A stretch of DNA of 64,000 nucleotides from Siminovitchia fordii DSM 16014 = CIP 108821 (GTDB taxonomy: Bacteria; Bacillota; Bacilli; Bacillales; Bacillaceae_C), in the NCBI RefSeq assembly GCF_000374565.1, contig NZ_KB894685.1, forward strand, positions 596,221 through 660,220, in the 5' to 3' direction. A program made the translations under genes and the position numbers. A model generated the notes under the pieces. That model ran no database searches. It was given only the letters and a program-made list of their open reading frames with translations, and was not told where the DNA came from. This document shows positions 19,507 through 28,879 of this stretch, in pieces (position 1 is the first letter of the stretch; every line of letters begins with the position of its first letter).

Positions 19507-19834
19507 TCGTCAATCATCCTTTTCTGCCTCAAAAGTGTTTTGCCGTTACACTCATACGGCCATTTCCCCTGCACCTTTTCCCAAATGTCCTCACATGCTT
19601 TCCCATCCCGAACTTTTAACGGATGCTTTATCCCCGTATGTTTCAGAGGGACAAAAGCCTACGTCAATTTCAAATTAAGGTCAAGCTTAAGTTATATATC
19701 AAAAACAACTGATTGGATTGATTTTCCAGTATGCTTTTATTCTAATCCTTCCTATACAGCCTGTCACTTGAATTTATAGGCTTGTTTAAGAAATAAAAAA
19801 AAACCGCTGAAAATCAACGGTTTTTTCCCAATTC
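19507..19834. other. Intergenic region between yisL and the EAL gene
   Basis: The only structure I support is a hairpin at 19802-19826 (AAACCGCTGA / TCAACGGTTT, followed on the minus strand by T), which should end the yisL transcript. The remainder presumably holds the promoter of the EAL gene, but no strong hexamers stand out. The plus-strand open frames here are not credible genes. Confidence 0.5.
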
Positions 19835-20206
19835 CTATAACAGCATATTCCAACCGAGCGGTAGCTTAAGTCCCAGGAAGAATGTGACAGCCAGAGCAGC
19901 GATAAACACAGCCCAAAAAACACCTGTATTCTTTTCCTTCGCTGTCCTGACAAGAATCATTTCCATCATGCCAATGACGATGATACCGCCTAAGAACTTA
20001 ATTCCGTAAAGTGCAGGATTATAGCCTTGGTGTTTTGAAAAAAGAAGCACTCCTGTTGCGATGATCAATAAATAAAAGACCCGCAATATCATTTGAGTGA
20101 TTTTAGCACCCTTTTGTTTGCCGCTTTTTTGCAGCACTAAAACTACGACAAATAAAATGAGAGCAACTGCCCATGTTGTGATATGGGCATGAGTCGAATC
20201 AAACAT
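19835..20206 (-). CDS. yisL: YisL family membrane protein (UPF0344/DUF1516)
   Basis: The 123-residue product has four hydrophobic helices, beginning THAHITTWAVALILFVVVLV, which matches YisL. It is a small plasma-membrane protein of unknown function. The ATG follows AGGAGGG. It lies downstream of yisK as in B. subtilis. Confidence 0.92.
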   Translation of the reverse strand: MFDSTHAHITTWAVALILFVVVLVLQKSGKQKGAKITQMILRVFYLLIIATGVLLFSKHQGYNPALYGIKFLGGIIVIGMMEMILVRTAKEKNTGVFWAVFIAALAVTFFLGLKLPLGWNMLL

Positions 20207-20297
20207 GTAAACTCCCTCCTGAAATACGTGATTACTGTTTCCATAGATTCTCTACCAATCTTATCATACAAGGGTTGGATGACAAATTGGAAACATG

Positions 20298-21194
20298 CTA
20301 GTTCACAGTATTGTGCAATTTGCCGATCCCTTCTATTTTTATCTCGATCTGATCTCCGCTTTTTAGCATACGCGGAGGTGTAAAACCTTTCCCTACCCCA
20401 GCCGGAGTGCCTGTGGCAATGATATCTCCAGGCTCAAGTGTCATTCCGCGTGATAAAGTAGAAATGATTTCTTCGGTCGGGAAGATGAAATTCTTCGTAT
20501 TGGAGTCCTGCCTGATTTCACCGTTCACTTTTGTCTGTATGGCAAGTCCATTCGGATTATCTATTTCTGAACGATGAACTATCCAAGGTCCCATGGGACA
20601 AGTGGTATCAAGGCTTTTACCAATAAAAAACTGTTTATGCCTTTTTTGAAGATCCCGTGCTGTTACGTCGTTAAGGATTGTATAACCAAAAATATAGTCT
20701 AGTGCTTCATTTTCAGGTATATTTTTCCCTTTCTTTCCGATGACCAATGCCAGTTCACCTTCATAATCAAGTTCATTGGTTACATCGGTATGTGCATCTA
20801 CAAACTCTTCATGCCCAATAACTGTTGTAGGCGATTTTGTAAACACCATGATATGTTCAGGAATATCCGCTTCACTTCCCATTTCAATCGCATGATCACG
20901 GTAATTTTTGCCGACGCACATGATATTTTTACCCGGCCTTGGAATCGGTGCCAACCATTTGATATTTTCAAAGGAATGCAAACAGTCCTCTTTCCCATTT
21001 TGCGAACCCCACTTGACAAGGCCTTGGACAATCTCATAAAATTGATCGCCACTCTCAATTCCTGCAAGGATAGTAGCTGGGACTCCTTTATCCGCTGCCT
21101 CCGCAAGCGCAAGTACATCCCAAACCTTTTTGCCGCTGTCGTCCACCACCCCGTATTTTTCTGCACCTTCTAAATTAAAGCTCATTAATTTCAT
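20298..21194 (-). CDS. yisK: YisK, fumarylacetoacetate-hydrolase-family enzyme (oxaloacetate decarboxylase type)
   Basis: The 298-residue cytosolic protein has the FAH fold in its C-terminal two thirds, with metal-binding acids in ELDYEGELALVIGK and the motif GKSLDTTCPMGPW. B. subtilis YisK is described as an oxaloacetate decarboxylase-type enzyme that also affects Mbl-related cell shape. ATG 21194 is chosen because GGGGT precedes it and the protein then begins MKLMSFNLEG. The upstream DUF418 gene overlaps its first 20 bases, so the two are probably translated together. Confidence 0.9.
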   Translation of the reverse strand: MKLMSFNLEGAEKYGVVDDSGKKVWDVLALAEAADKGVPATILAGIESGDQFYEIVQGLVKWGSQNGKEDCLHSFENIKWLAPIPRPGKNIMCVGKNYRDHAIEMGSEADIPEHIMVFTKSPTTVIGHEEFVDAHTDVTNELDYEGELALVIGKKGKNIPENEALDYIFGYTILNDVTARDLQKRHKQFFIGKSLDTTCPMGPWIVHRSEIDNPNGLAIQTKVNGEIRQDSNTKNFIFPTEEIISTLSRGMTLEPGDIIATGTPAGVGKGFTPPRMLKSGDQIEIKIEGIGKLHNTVN

Positions 21195-22377
21195 TATTTG
21201 TACCCCTTTTTTTAATTTTTCCATAAGTTAAAAACCGCCAAAATTTCTCAATTGGGCCCTGATTGAATTTAGCCAGCCAAATCTCGGCAAATATTACTTG
21301 AATGATATAAATGGCAAACGCAAGCCAAGTTCCTGTCGCCAACGAAATTTCTCCGTAAAGTCCCAACCCATAATGGTAAAAAATCAATGTTCCAATTACG
21401 GACTGCATGATATAGATCGTAATGGACATTCGGCCCGCCGAACTAAGCGGATGCAACAGTTTTGCCGCTTTGGCGTTTCTCATGATCAAAACGATACCTG
21501 CTATATAAGCCATGCCAAGAATAGGGCCGCCAATCGCATCTTGTATGTATTGATAACTAATCGATAATCCTGCAAAAAAAGGCAGCATTTTTACAGCAAG
21601 TCCTACGGGAAGGGCAATTAGTAAAATGACAAGCCACTTCTTCCATTGGCTGCCCGCTTTTTCCAGCCATTGCATTTTCCCGGCTCCTGCTCCAATCATC
21701 ATCATTGGCAATATTAAAAACAAATAAATGATGAGACCGCCCGATAAGTTGCCAGCTTTCCAATCTTCAATCCTTTGGAGTGTAATATCCATGAAGCTTC
21801 CGCTTGAGTAAGTGATTTCAGCCTGCTGAAGACCAACAAGATCGATATAATCCGCTAGGGAAGCAGTATCAAACAATGAGGCTATGACAAGCATGCCCGA
21901 AAAGAACAGTTGGGGCAGCAAATATAAAGCCCAGCCCAATCCCATCAGCCACGGACCGGACAGCCGCAAAAACAAGAGAAGAACCATACCCATTAAGGCA
22001 TACGTTATCAGAATATCGCCATGCCAAATAAAAAAAGCGTGTATGATACCAAAGATAAGAAGCACAGAAAGCCTTCTCATACTGATTTTTCCAAAGGATG
22101 TTTCCCTAATCGCTGAACGTCTCTGCATAATCACCAATCCATAGCCAAACATCATTGCAAAGATTGGATAAAAGCTCCCCTGCACAAGTACATCCAGCCA
22201 CGCATAAACTGTCAGATCCCCATACTTCCACCATTCATATGGGTTATAGTAACCGTACGGTGAATGAAAGCCCATCATATTCACTAGTAATATGCCGAGC
22301 AGGGAAAGTCCCCTCAGAACATCAAGGGTCTGGATTCTATCCATTACATTTACCGGTTCCAAATGTTTACCTATCAT
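21175..22377 (-). CDS. DUF418 family multi-pass membrane protein
   Basis: The roughly 400-residue product has about ten hydrophobic helices. It shows the family start RIQTLDVLRGLSLLGILLVN and a C-terminal DUF418 region (GRMSITIYIMQSVIGTLIFY), as in YeiB/YxaH/YrkO-type proteins with an acyltransferase-3-like topology. Function is unknown. Tandem GTG-ATG-ATG codons follow AAGGAG; I take the last because its spacing is best. It overlaps yisK by 20 bases. Confidence 0.88.
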   Translation of the reverse strand: MIGKHLEPVNVMDRIQTLDVLRGLSLLGILLVNMMGFHSPYGYYNPYEWWKYGDLTVYAWLDVLVQGSFYPIFAMMFGYGLVIMQRRSAIRETSFGKISMRRLSVLLIFGIIHAFFIWHGDILITYALMGMVLLLFLRLSGPWLMGLGWALYLLPQLFFSGMLVIASLFDTASLADYIDLVGLQQAEITYSSGSFMDITLQRIEDWKAGNLSGGLIIYLFLILPMMMIGAGAGKMQWLEKAGSQWKKWLVILLIALPVGLAVKMLPFFAGLSISYQYIQDAIGGPILGMAYIAGIVLIMRNAKAAKLLHPLSSAGRMSITIYIMQSVIGTLIFYHYGLGLYGEISLATGTWLAFAIYIIQVIFAEIWLAKFNQGPIEKFWRFLTYGKIKKRGTNNEINEL

Positions 22378-22548
22378 CATCACTCCTTTTAGGTTATTAT
22401 AAGCCCCCTCCCTATGAGTACAGCTTCATAACCCTTCATATCTCTTATACCACCATCGTATAAGTTTGTCTAAAAAACTACAATCAATAATACTTGTTGT
22501 GATGAATTTTTCAAAGGAGTCGCTCCTGCACAAATTGGAAGAAATATC

Positions 22549-22575
22549 ACCAATCCGATTCTTTTTCATAAAATA
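22549..22575 (+). promoter_or_regulatory. Sigma-K-like promoter of the gerP operon
   Basis: AC at 22549-22550, a 16-bp spacer and CATAAAATA (22567-22575) fit the sigma-K pattern AC-N16-CATANNNTA. The gerP operon is known to be expressed late in the mother cell under sigma-K. The start codon lies about 44 bases after the -10 element. Confidence 0.65.
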
Positions 22576-22618
22576 CGATACATAGATAAATACGCAATAT
22601 GGAAGGATGTGAACGGTA

Positions 22619-22840
22619 TTGCCTGGATTTGTTGGTGCCGTTCAGATTATCAATTTAAATACAGGAGCAACATTCAATATTGGAGATGTCTTTCAAATCC
22701 ATCCGATTTCCTATGCTAAAACGTTTGCGGGTGCAGGATCATTCAATACGGGCGAAGGAATCAGGGTTCGCAATCACCATTCTGCCACTAACAGTTATGA
22801 TGCCGATGGACTGGATCAGGGTATTTTATTCAATCTATAA
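22619..22840 (+). CDS. gerPA: Spore germination protein GerPA
   Basis: The 73-residue product begins MPGFVGAVQIINL and ends with a stretch rich in Asn, Ser and Asp (HHSATNSYDADGLDQG), the GerPA/GerPF type. GerP proteins are made in the mother cell and let germinants pass the spore coat. Translation starts at TTG 22619 after AAGGATG. It is first in a six-gene operon in the canonical PA-PB-PC-PD-PE-PF order. Confidence 0.93.
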   Translation: MPGFVGAVQIINLNTGATFNIGDVFQIHPISYAKTFAGAGSFNTGEGIRVRNHHSATNSYDADGLDQGILFNL

Positions 22841-22862
22841 ATGAAGGACACAGGAGGAAGCA

Positions 22863-23069
22863 ATGATTGTAAATGTTCAGCAGACCATTCACATACAAAT
22901 GATCAAAATCGGCGGGATCACGAACTCCTCAGTACTTCAAATCGGTACTTCTGGAGTCATTACACCTTCTTCTCATTTATATAATACAGGTGGTTATACA
23001 GCTCCCGCTCCAGCTGCAACAGGCGAAACTCAACTGGCACAGCAGGAAGTCAGCCTAATTCCATTATAG
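22863..23069 (+). CDS. gerPB: Spore germination protein GerPB
   Basis: The 68-residue product shows the GerPB pattern (VNVQQTIHIQMIKIGGITNS, then HLYNTGGYTAPAP). It follows gerPA by 22 bases after an AGGAGG site. It acts in the spore coat with the other GerP proteins. A 202-base non-coding spacer follows, unusually long for this operon. Confidence 0.93.
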   Translation: MIVNVQQTIHIQMIKIGGITNSSVLQIGTSGVITPSSHLYNTGGYTAPAPAATGETQLAQQEVSLIPL

Positions 23070-23271
23070 ATGCCAATTAAGAATGATCAATAGCCTAACG
23101 TCGTGACATCCTGTGACAGCGCCAGGCTTGAAACAAGACTTCCTATTCGCCGAAGCCGTTGGTTATTTATGACAAAGACTGCTAGTTGTTAAAGGCTGAA
23201 GTCAGACATGATGCATAGACTGTCAAATAGGAAAAGTTTGTTTATACCTTTTTTACAGTGAAAGGGTGTGG
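23070..23271. other. Long non-coding spacer inside the gerP operon
   Basis: Genes of this operon are usually packed closely; here 202 bases separate gerPB and gerPC. The stretch includes GCCTAACGTCGTGACATCCT and GACAGCGCCAGGC, GC-richer than the surrounding DNA, and no credible ORF. It may be a decayed interspersed repeat, but I cannot match it to the other copies. Confidence 0.4.
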
Positions 23272-23895
23272 TTGTACAAAATGCAGGCAAATTACACAAT
23301 TCAGCAATTGTATCTTTTTATAGAAAGGCAGCAGAAGGAAATTACCTTTTTGAGGCAGTCAATCCAATCCCTGTCAAATGAACTGAAGCAAGTGAAAGAA
23401 AAGCCAAATGTAACTGTTGAAAGGCTGGAATATAAGTTTGACCAGCTAAAAGTGGAAACATTGGAAGGGACCTTAAATATTGGCATTAACCCTGCTGACC
23501 TTAATTCCGTTGAAGATTTTTCAGTACCTCCAGGCTCGACGGAAACCCAGACTTTTGTACGCCATCCCAACCTCTATGATGAAACACTGGAAAAGCTAAA
23601 TCACTATATTGATCATGAATTGGACACCTTGATAAAAGATACAGAAACTCAGGTTGGCAGAACTCTTGATGAGCCGTATATCAACATGATTAAAGAAGAT
23701 ATCCGCAAACAAATCCCCGGTAGAGCCGATCATTATCTGGGCTTCTTCAGCACGCAGCCTAACTATAATGCAAATGAAGAAGAGCTGTACAGCAAAGTAT
23801 ATAAGACATTATTGGCGGATATTAACAAAGCTGTACATGGTTTTATTTCACAAATTCCAAATCAACAGGGAGGGGCGAACCCCCATGGAACTTAA
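23272..23895 (+). CDS. gerPC: Spore germination protein GerPC
   Basis: The roughly 207-residue product has an N-terminal coiled coil (YLFIERQQKEITFLRQSIQS, continuing to about residue 60) and the GerPC domain with VETLEGTLNIGINP. The start is uncertain: GTG 23266, TTG 23272 and ATG 23281 are in frame; I prefer TTG 23272 for its distance from AAAGGG. gerPD overlaps its last 11 bases. Confidence 0.9.
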   Translation: MYKMQANYTIQQLYLFIERQQKEITFLRQSIQSLSNELKQVKEKPNVTVERLEYKFDQLKVETLEGTLNIGINPADLNSVEDFSVPPGSTETQTFVRHPNLYDETLEKLNHYIDHELDTLIKDTETQVGRTLDEPYINMIKEDIRKQIPGRADHYLGFFSTQPNYNANEEELYSKVYKTLLADINKAVHGFISQIPNQQGGANPHGT

Positions 23896-24058
23896 TGTGG
23901 TGAACCGTGAATTATGTGTGGGGCAGATCCGGGTGATCGGGGTAAGTGCTTCATCCATTCTGCTGGTAGGAGATGCTGATACAATTCAGTTAGCATCTGT
24001 ATTTGACACACCGCCGGAATCTTTAATCATCGGGCCTTTCGTTCCTCTTTCCCGATAA
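23885..24058 (+). CDS. gerPD: Spore germination protein GerPD
   Basis: A 57-residue product (MELNVVNRELCVGQIRVIGV) that matches GerPD in size and sequence. It overlaps the end of gerPC by 11 bases and is followed 16 bases later by gerPE, which indicates coupled translation. Confidence 0.9.
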   Translation: MELNVVNRELCVGQIRVIGVSASSILLVGDADTIQLASVFDTPPESLIIGPFVPLSR

Positions 24059-24074
24059 ATAAGGAGATGCCATT

Positions 24075-24485
<411 letters not shown>

Positions 24486-24491
<6 letters not shown>

Positions 24492-24590
24492 GCGACAAGC
24501 ACAAGGCAAATTGCGAGGAGACAACTTTTCAGCACCACAGCAATTTGACTTGTGACCTCGAACCGATGAGACAAATGCTAAAGAAAACGA
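24486..24590. repeat. Degenerate interspersed repeat, copy 3, between gerPE and gerPF
   Basis: The block GCGACAAGCACAAGGCAAATT through GACTTGTGACCTCGA resembles copy 2 at 13008-13107. It begins at the gerPE stop codon and accounts for much of the 185-base gap before gerPF. Confidence 0.55.
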
Positions 24591-24676
24591 AACGGCTTTG
24601 AGCTTACCTGGATGTTTCAAAGCTCCAGATCCTCTGGATTCGTACAAATCAAAATAATTATATAGGGTGATGACAA

Positions 24677-24895
24677 ATGCCTGCAATCGTTGGACCCGTC
24701 CAAATATTCAATGTCGGGGGTGGGGTTGTTCACTTTGGAGATACAGCTGTCATTTCTCCGAAAAATACCGGAAAGACATTTGAAGGCGCCGGTTCTAGTA
24801 ATTCTGGCGGCTTTATCGTAACCAATAATGGAGTAAGTGGAACGAATACACTTGATACGAATCTTGTTGACCAACCGACTATTGGAAATAACTAA
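24677..24895 (+). CDS. gerPF: Spore germination protein GerPF
   Basis: The 72-residue product begins MPAIVGPVQIFNVGGG and carries GKTFEGAGSSNSGGF and SGTNTLDTNLVDQ, the GerPF/GerPA type. It is the last gene of the operon and converges on addA. An unusually long spacer with a repeat separates it from gerPE. Confidence 0.92.
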   Translation: MPAIVGPVQIFNVGGGVVHFGDTAVISPKNTGKTFEGAGSSNSGGFIVTNNGVSGTNTLDTNLVDQPTIGNN

Positions 24896-25093
24896 GAATA
24901 GTAGAGCGTCCGATCTAGCGACGTACAAACTGGAATACAATAACTCGATTACCTTTATGCGCCACCTCCTGGGCTTTAGCAGACTCAGAATTGCCATCCT
25001 GTCGCTTCGCTTGTACTAGGGCATCGAGCTCCGACTGGCAGGATGCAGCATGTAATGAAAAGTAAGCTATTACAATTCCAGTAATACGAAAAA

Positions 25094-25126
25094 AGTGCCA
25101 AGGGGGTGATTTCCCTACTTGGCACT
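25094..25126 (-). terminator. Terminator of addB-addA
   Basis: AGTGCCAAG pairs with CTTGGCACT around 15 bases and is followed on the minus strand by TTTTTT. Confidence 0.88.
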
Positions 25127-25132
25127 CTTTCG

Positions 25133-28100
25133 TTATAATTTTAAAATATGGCCGCCATCAAAGAAGTATAAATATTTTTCCTTCACTTTTTTCTTCCAGA
25201 TTTCTTCAATAGCTTGTCCATATAAATGAATTTGAAGCTGGTATCTATTTTCAAGAACTTTTTTTGCTTTATCGAAGCCTCCCGGATAACGGTCGCTGAT
25301 GGCATCCGTTTTGTAATCGAGCAAAATGACACCATCCTCTTCCACCGCAATACAGTCAATCATTCCCTGGACGATGACACTTTCATCTCCACCATCCCAA
25401 TCGGAATAAACTTCTTCTGCCTTTAAGCCCATTGTAAATTGGACTTCCCGTTCAGTTTTGGGTGCCTGTAGAATCCGTCTGCCTAGATCACTTTGAAAAA
25501 ATTGTACAATCTGCTCCCCAGAAACAGCATCTGCCTGTTCAAGTGTTAGAATTTCCTTTTGAATCAAATCATCGAGCAAATGCTCGACGGACATGAGTGA
25601 CGGTACCTCATCAAGGGGAATATGCTGCATGACTGCGTGCATGATAGTTCCACGTTCAGCTGGCGAAATGGATTGCTTTTCAAGAAATTTCGGCTTGTTG
25701 AAAACTGGGGTACTCTTATGGCGAGATCCTCCCATTAAAGTTGCAGCACTTGCCTCATCTTTCATTTCCGCCATCCGCTTCAATTCCGAGACCGTTTGTT
25801 TGGACATCCTTTTTGCTGCAATCAGATGGGGATAACTCCAACTAAGTCTGGAAAATACCTTCTCCTTCAGCGGAGAGTGGAAACTGCTTGGTATACCATT
25901 CTTTACCGTTTCAAGCCATCCATCAGATTCATTCTCCTTCTCCTCTTCTGTAAGCTGCAATGAGGATCCCGGCAAAATATTCACTTTCCACTGCGAAGGG
26001 TGTTCACTGACATCTCCAGAAATGGCCGGAATTCCGGTCAAATTGCAGTCCCTATGTCGGATAATGGCGGGTCCGATCCAATCGATATAGGTCGTGGCAG
26101 ATGCCCGCTCAAAATCTTTTAAAAGCCATTCCCCCCCTAAACTGCCTTTGGACCATTTTTTAATCTCTTTTTCAATATTTTTAACGATTCCAACAAGGTA
26201 AAGCTTTTCCTTTGCACGCGTTAGGGCCACATACAAAACTCTCATCTCTTCCGCGGCCAGTTCCATCCTTTTTTTTCTTTTTAATGCCAATTGCGGCAGG
26301 GACGGGTAAGAGATCCTTTTTTCTGAATCAATATATTTGCTGGCAAATCCGAAGTCCTTATCAAATAAGAAAGGGCTGTTGATGTCCTGCATATTGAATT
26401 TCCGCCCTAAACCTGCAACAAATACAACCGGAAATTCCAGTCCTTTGCTTGAATGGATGGTCATCAGCCGAACAACATCCTCCTGTTCTCCAAGCGCACG
26501 GGCAGCTCCTAAATCTTTCCCCCGGTCCTGCATCCTTTCAATGAATCGGAGAAAGCGGAACAGCCCCCTAAAGGACGTTTCCTCATATTGAGATGCCCGG
26601 TCATAAAGCGCCCTCAGATTGGCTTGTCTCTGCTTTCCTCCCGGAAGACCGCCTGCAAACTCATAAAAACCCGTATCCCGGTACAGCTGCCAAATCAAGC
26701 TGGACAGAGCCCCGCTTCTCGCTATACTCCGCCAGTCCTGCAATTTTTCAAAGAACGGAATAAGCCTTTCCCTTATCCTTTCATGAGACGAGTCACCCTG
26801 AGTTTTAATGAATTTTTTAGCAGCTTCGTAAAAACTCCCCTTTCTGGAATTCACCCTAATTTGAGCCAAGCCTTCTTCGTCAAGGCCGACAATCGGGGAT
26901 CGCAGGACAGCCGCCAGCGGTATATCCTGGTCCGGATTATCGACGACTTTTAAGAGCGACATCATCACAGTTACCTCTGTCGCTTCAAAATAGCCGGATG
27001 AGAGGTTAGCATATATAGGGATCCCTTCATGCTTGAATTCCTCCATGATATCCTGAGCCCAGGTAAGTGATCTTAACAGGATGACGATATCTTTATATTG
27101 AGCAGGACGGTGCATCCCAGTTTTCGGATCGTAAACAGGCTTTTCATCATCGATGATTTCCCTGATTTTTTTTGCCAAGAACCTGGCTTCCAGACGGGAC
27201 TGTTCGATTTCCTCTTCATCATATTCGCCTTCTTGCAGATGAGAATTTGAATCTGACTCCTCCGTTTGATCGATAAGTGCAACCTCTATTGGATAGATGT
27301 CATCGGTAGGATAACCAGCACCGAGTACGAGCTCGGCAGCTTTGTTGTAATCAATTTCTCCGACATTTATTCCCATGATCTGCTTGAATAGAAAGTTCGT
27401 GCCATCCAATACTTCTGCCCGGCTCCTGAAGTTCTTGGACAAGTCAATCCGGAGACCATTATTTACTCCATCGGGTGTAAATTTACTATATTTCGATAAA
27501 AACAGATTCGGCTCAGCAAGACGAAATCGGTAGATCGATTGTTTCACATCCCCGACCATAAATAAATTCCCGTCATATTCCCCATCAGCCGAAATAAGCT
27601 GAAGAATGGTTTCCTGAACCATATTTACATCCTGATATTCATCTACAAGTACTTCTTTGAACTGATTCCGGTATCCAAGAGCAATTTCTGATGGCTGGAT
27701 TTTACTTTCCGAACATCCCTCATCAGCCAATATATGAAGGGCAAAATGCTCAAGATCAGCAAAATCAACGATGCCTCTTTCTTTTTTCGCAAGAGTGAAA
27801 CCATGTGCAAATGACTTTACAAGATTGACCAAAGTCTGATATATCGGATGCATTTGCCGCATGTCACGCAAAAAGCTTTCTGCCTCTCTGGAAAATATGT
27901 CCTTGGCCATCTTTTCCAAGATACCCTTTGCTTTCTTGCGAAGTGCATCAGCACCATCCAAAAGTTCTTGGTCATATTGGTCTCCACGGCAGCTTTTTGC
28001 CCTGGTAAACTTCCAGTTGTTCATCTCGCCGTATAGACTTGGCCAACTTTCTTTTACCGCTTTTTGCATCCGGCTTACTACTTCCAAATCATCCAAATAG

Positions 28101-28879
28101 TTTTCCGCCCTCGGAGCGGGTCCTCCCGGCATTTGGGTCATTTCATAAGCCTCTTCAAGCATTTGTCTTACTCCGGTAAGCTGCATCTCTATATCTGACA
28201 ACAGGATCTGTGCAAATGGAAGATCCTCAATCCTGGAATATTCCGTAACATCATACATATCAACAAGAGAGTCCAGCCAAAGATTCGGATGCGGGTGTGA
28301 CCGGGAGAAATCATATAATTTAAGAACGAGCTCCTGAAGTTCCCCATCGCTTCGGTCGCCGGTAAAAGTATCAACCAATTTGAAAAATGGGTCGTTCTGC
28401 TCTTTTCCGTATTCTACCTCAAATATATCATCCAATACCTCATCCCGAAGCAGGCCCATTTCATTATCATCGGCCACCCGGAAATGAGGGTCAATATCGA
28501 CCATATAATAATGCTTTCTCACTGCCTCAAGGCAAAAGGAATGAAGTGTTGAAATAGATGCCCTGTTCAAAAGGCCAAGCTGTTTCCTCAAGTGTGCGGA
28601 ATCCGGCCTCTCGCTGATTGCCTTCGTCAGCGCTTCCCCAATCCTGGCCCTCATCTCAGCTGCTGCAGCATTCGTAAAAGTGACAACAAGCATTTGATCA
28701 ACATCCAACGGATCTGTCTCTGCAATTATTCTTTGGATAATCCGCTCGACAAGCACAGCGGTTTTTCCGGAGCCTGCTGCCGCTGCCACCAATACATCCT
28801 GGTCTTTTGCAAAAATGGCTTTCCACTGATCGTTCGTCCATTTCGCATGTTCAGGTTTCATTGGAATGTCAGTTTTCAA
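25133..28879 (-). CDS. addA: Helicase-exonuclease AddAB, subunit AddA
   Basis: AddA is the UvrD-like helicase and nuclease subunit that, with AddB, resects double-strand breaks for RecA. The 1248-residue product has Walker A (AAAAGSGKTAVLVERII), Walker B (VDEYQDVN), the helicase motif MTIHSSKGLEFPVVF, and a C-terminal RecB-type nuclease (QGMIDCIAVEEDGVILLDYK). I choose TTG 28879, which follows GAAGGTG and overlaps addB by 11 bases; the next ATG (28861) has no ribosome site. The operon order addB-addA is conserved. The sbcD-sbcC genes that follow in B. subtilis are missing here, and gerP follows directly. Confidence 0.95.
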   Translation of the reverse strand: MKTDIPMKPEHAKWTNDQWKAIFAKDQDVLVAAAAGSGKTAVLVERIIQRIIAETDPLDVDQMLVVTFTNAAAAEMRARIGEALTKAISERPDSAHLRKQLGLLNRASISTLHSFCLEAVRKHYYMVDIDPHFRVADDNEMGLLRDEVLDDIFEVEYGKEQNDPFFKLVDTFTGDRSDGELQELVLKLYDFSRSHPHPNLWLDSLVDMYDVTEYSRIEDLPFAQILLSDIEMQLTGVRQMLEEAYEMTQMPGGPAPRAENYLDDLEVVSRMQKAVKESWPSLYGEMNNWKFTRAKSCRGDQYDQELLDGADALRKKAKGILEKMAKDIFSREAESFLRDMRQMHPIYQTLVNLVKSFAHGFTLAKKERGIVDFADLEHFALHILADEGCSESKIQPSEIALGYRNQFKEVLVDEYQDVNMVQETILQLISADGEYDGNLFMVGDVKQSIYRFRLAEPNLFLSKYSKFTPDGVNNGLRIDLSKNFRSRAEVLDGTNFLFKQIMGINVGEIDYNKAAELVLGAGYPTDDIYPIEVALIDQTEESDSNSHLQEGEYDEEEIEQSRLEARFLAKKIREIIDDEKPVYDPKTGMHRPAQYKDIVILLRSLTWAQDIMEEFKHEGIPIYANLSSGYFEATEVTVMMSLLKVVDNPDQDIPLAAVLRSPIVGLDEEGLAQIRVNSRKGSFYEAAKKFIKTQGDSSHERIRERLIPFFEKLQDWRSIARSGALSSLIWQLYRDTGFYEFAGGLPGGKQRQANLRALYDRASQYEETSFRGLFRFLRFIERMQDRGKDLGAARALGEQEDVVRLMTIHSSKGLEFPVVFVAGLGRKFNMQDINSPFLFDKDFGFASKYIDSEKRISYPSLPQLALKRKKRMELAAEEMRVLYVALTRAKEKLYLVGIVKNIEKEIKKWSKGSLGGEWLLKDFERASATTYIDWIGPAIIRHRDCNLTGIPAISGDVSEHPSQWKVNILPGSSLQLTEEEKENESDGWLETVKNGIPSSFHSPLKEKVFSRLSWSYPHLIAAKRMSKQTVSELKRMAEMKDEASAATLMGGSRHKSTPVFNKPKFLEKQSISPAERGTIMHAVMQHIPLDEVPSLMSVEHLLDDLIQKEILTLEQADAVSGEQIVQFFQSDLGRRILQAPKTEREVQFTMGLKAEEVYSDWDGGDESVIVQGMIDCIAVEEDGVILLDYKTDAISDRYPGGFDKAKKVLENRYQLQIHLYGQAIEEIWKKKVKEKYLYFFDGGHILKL

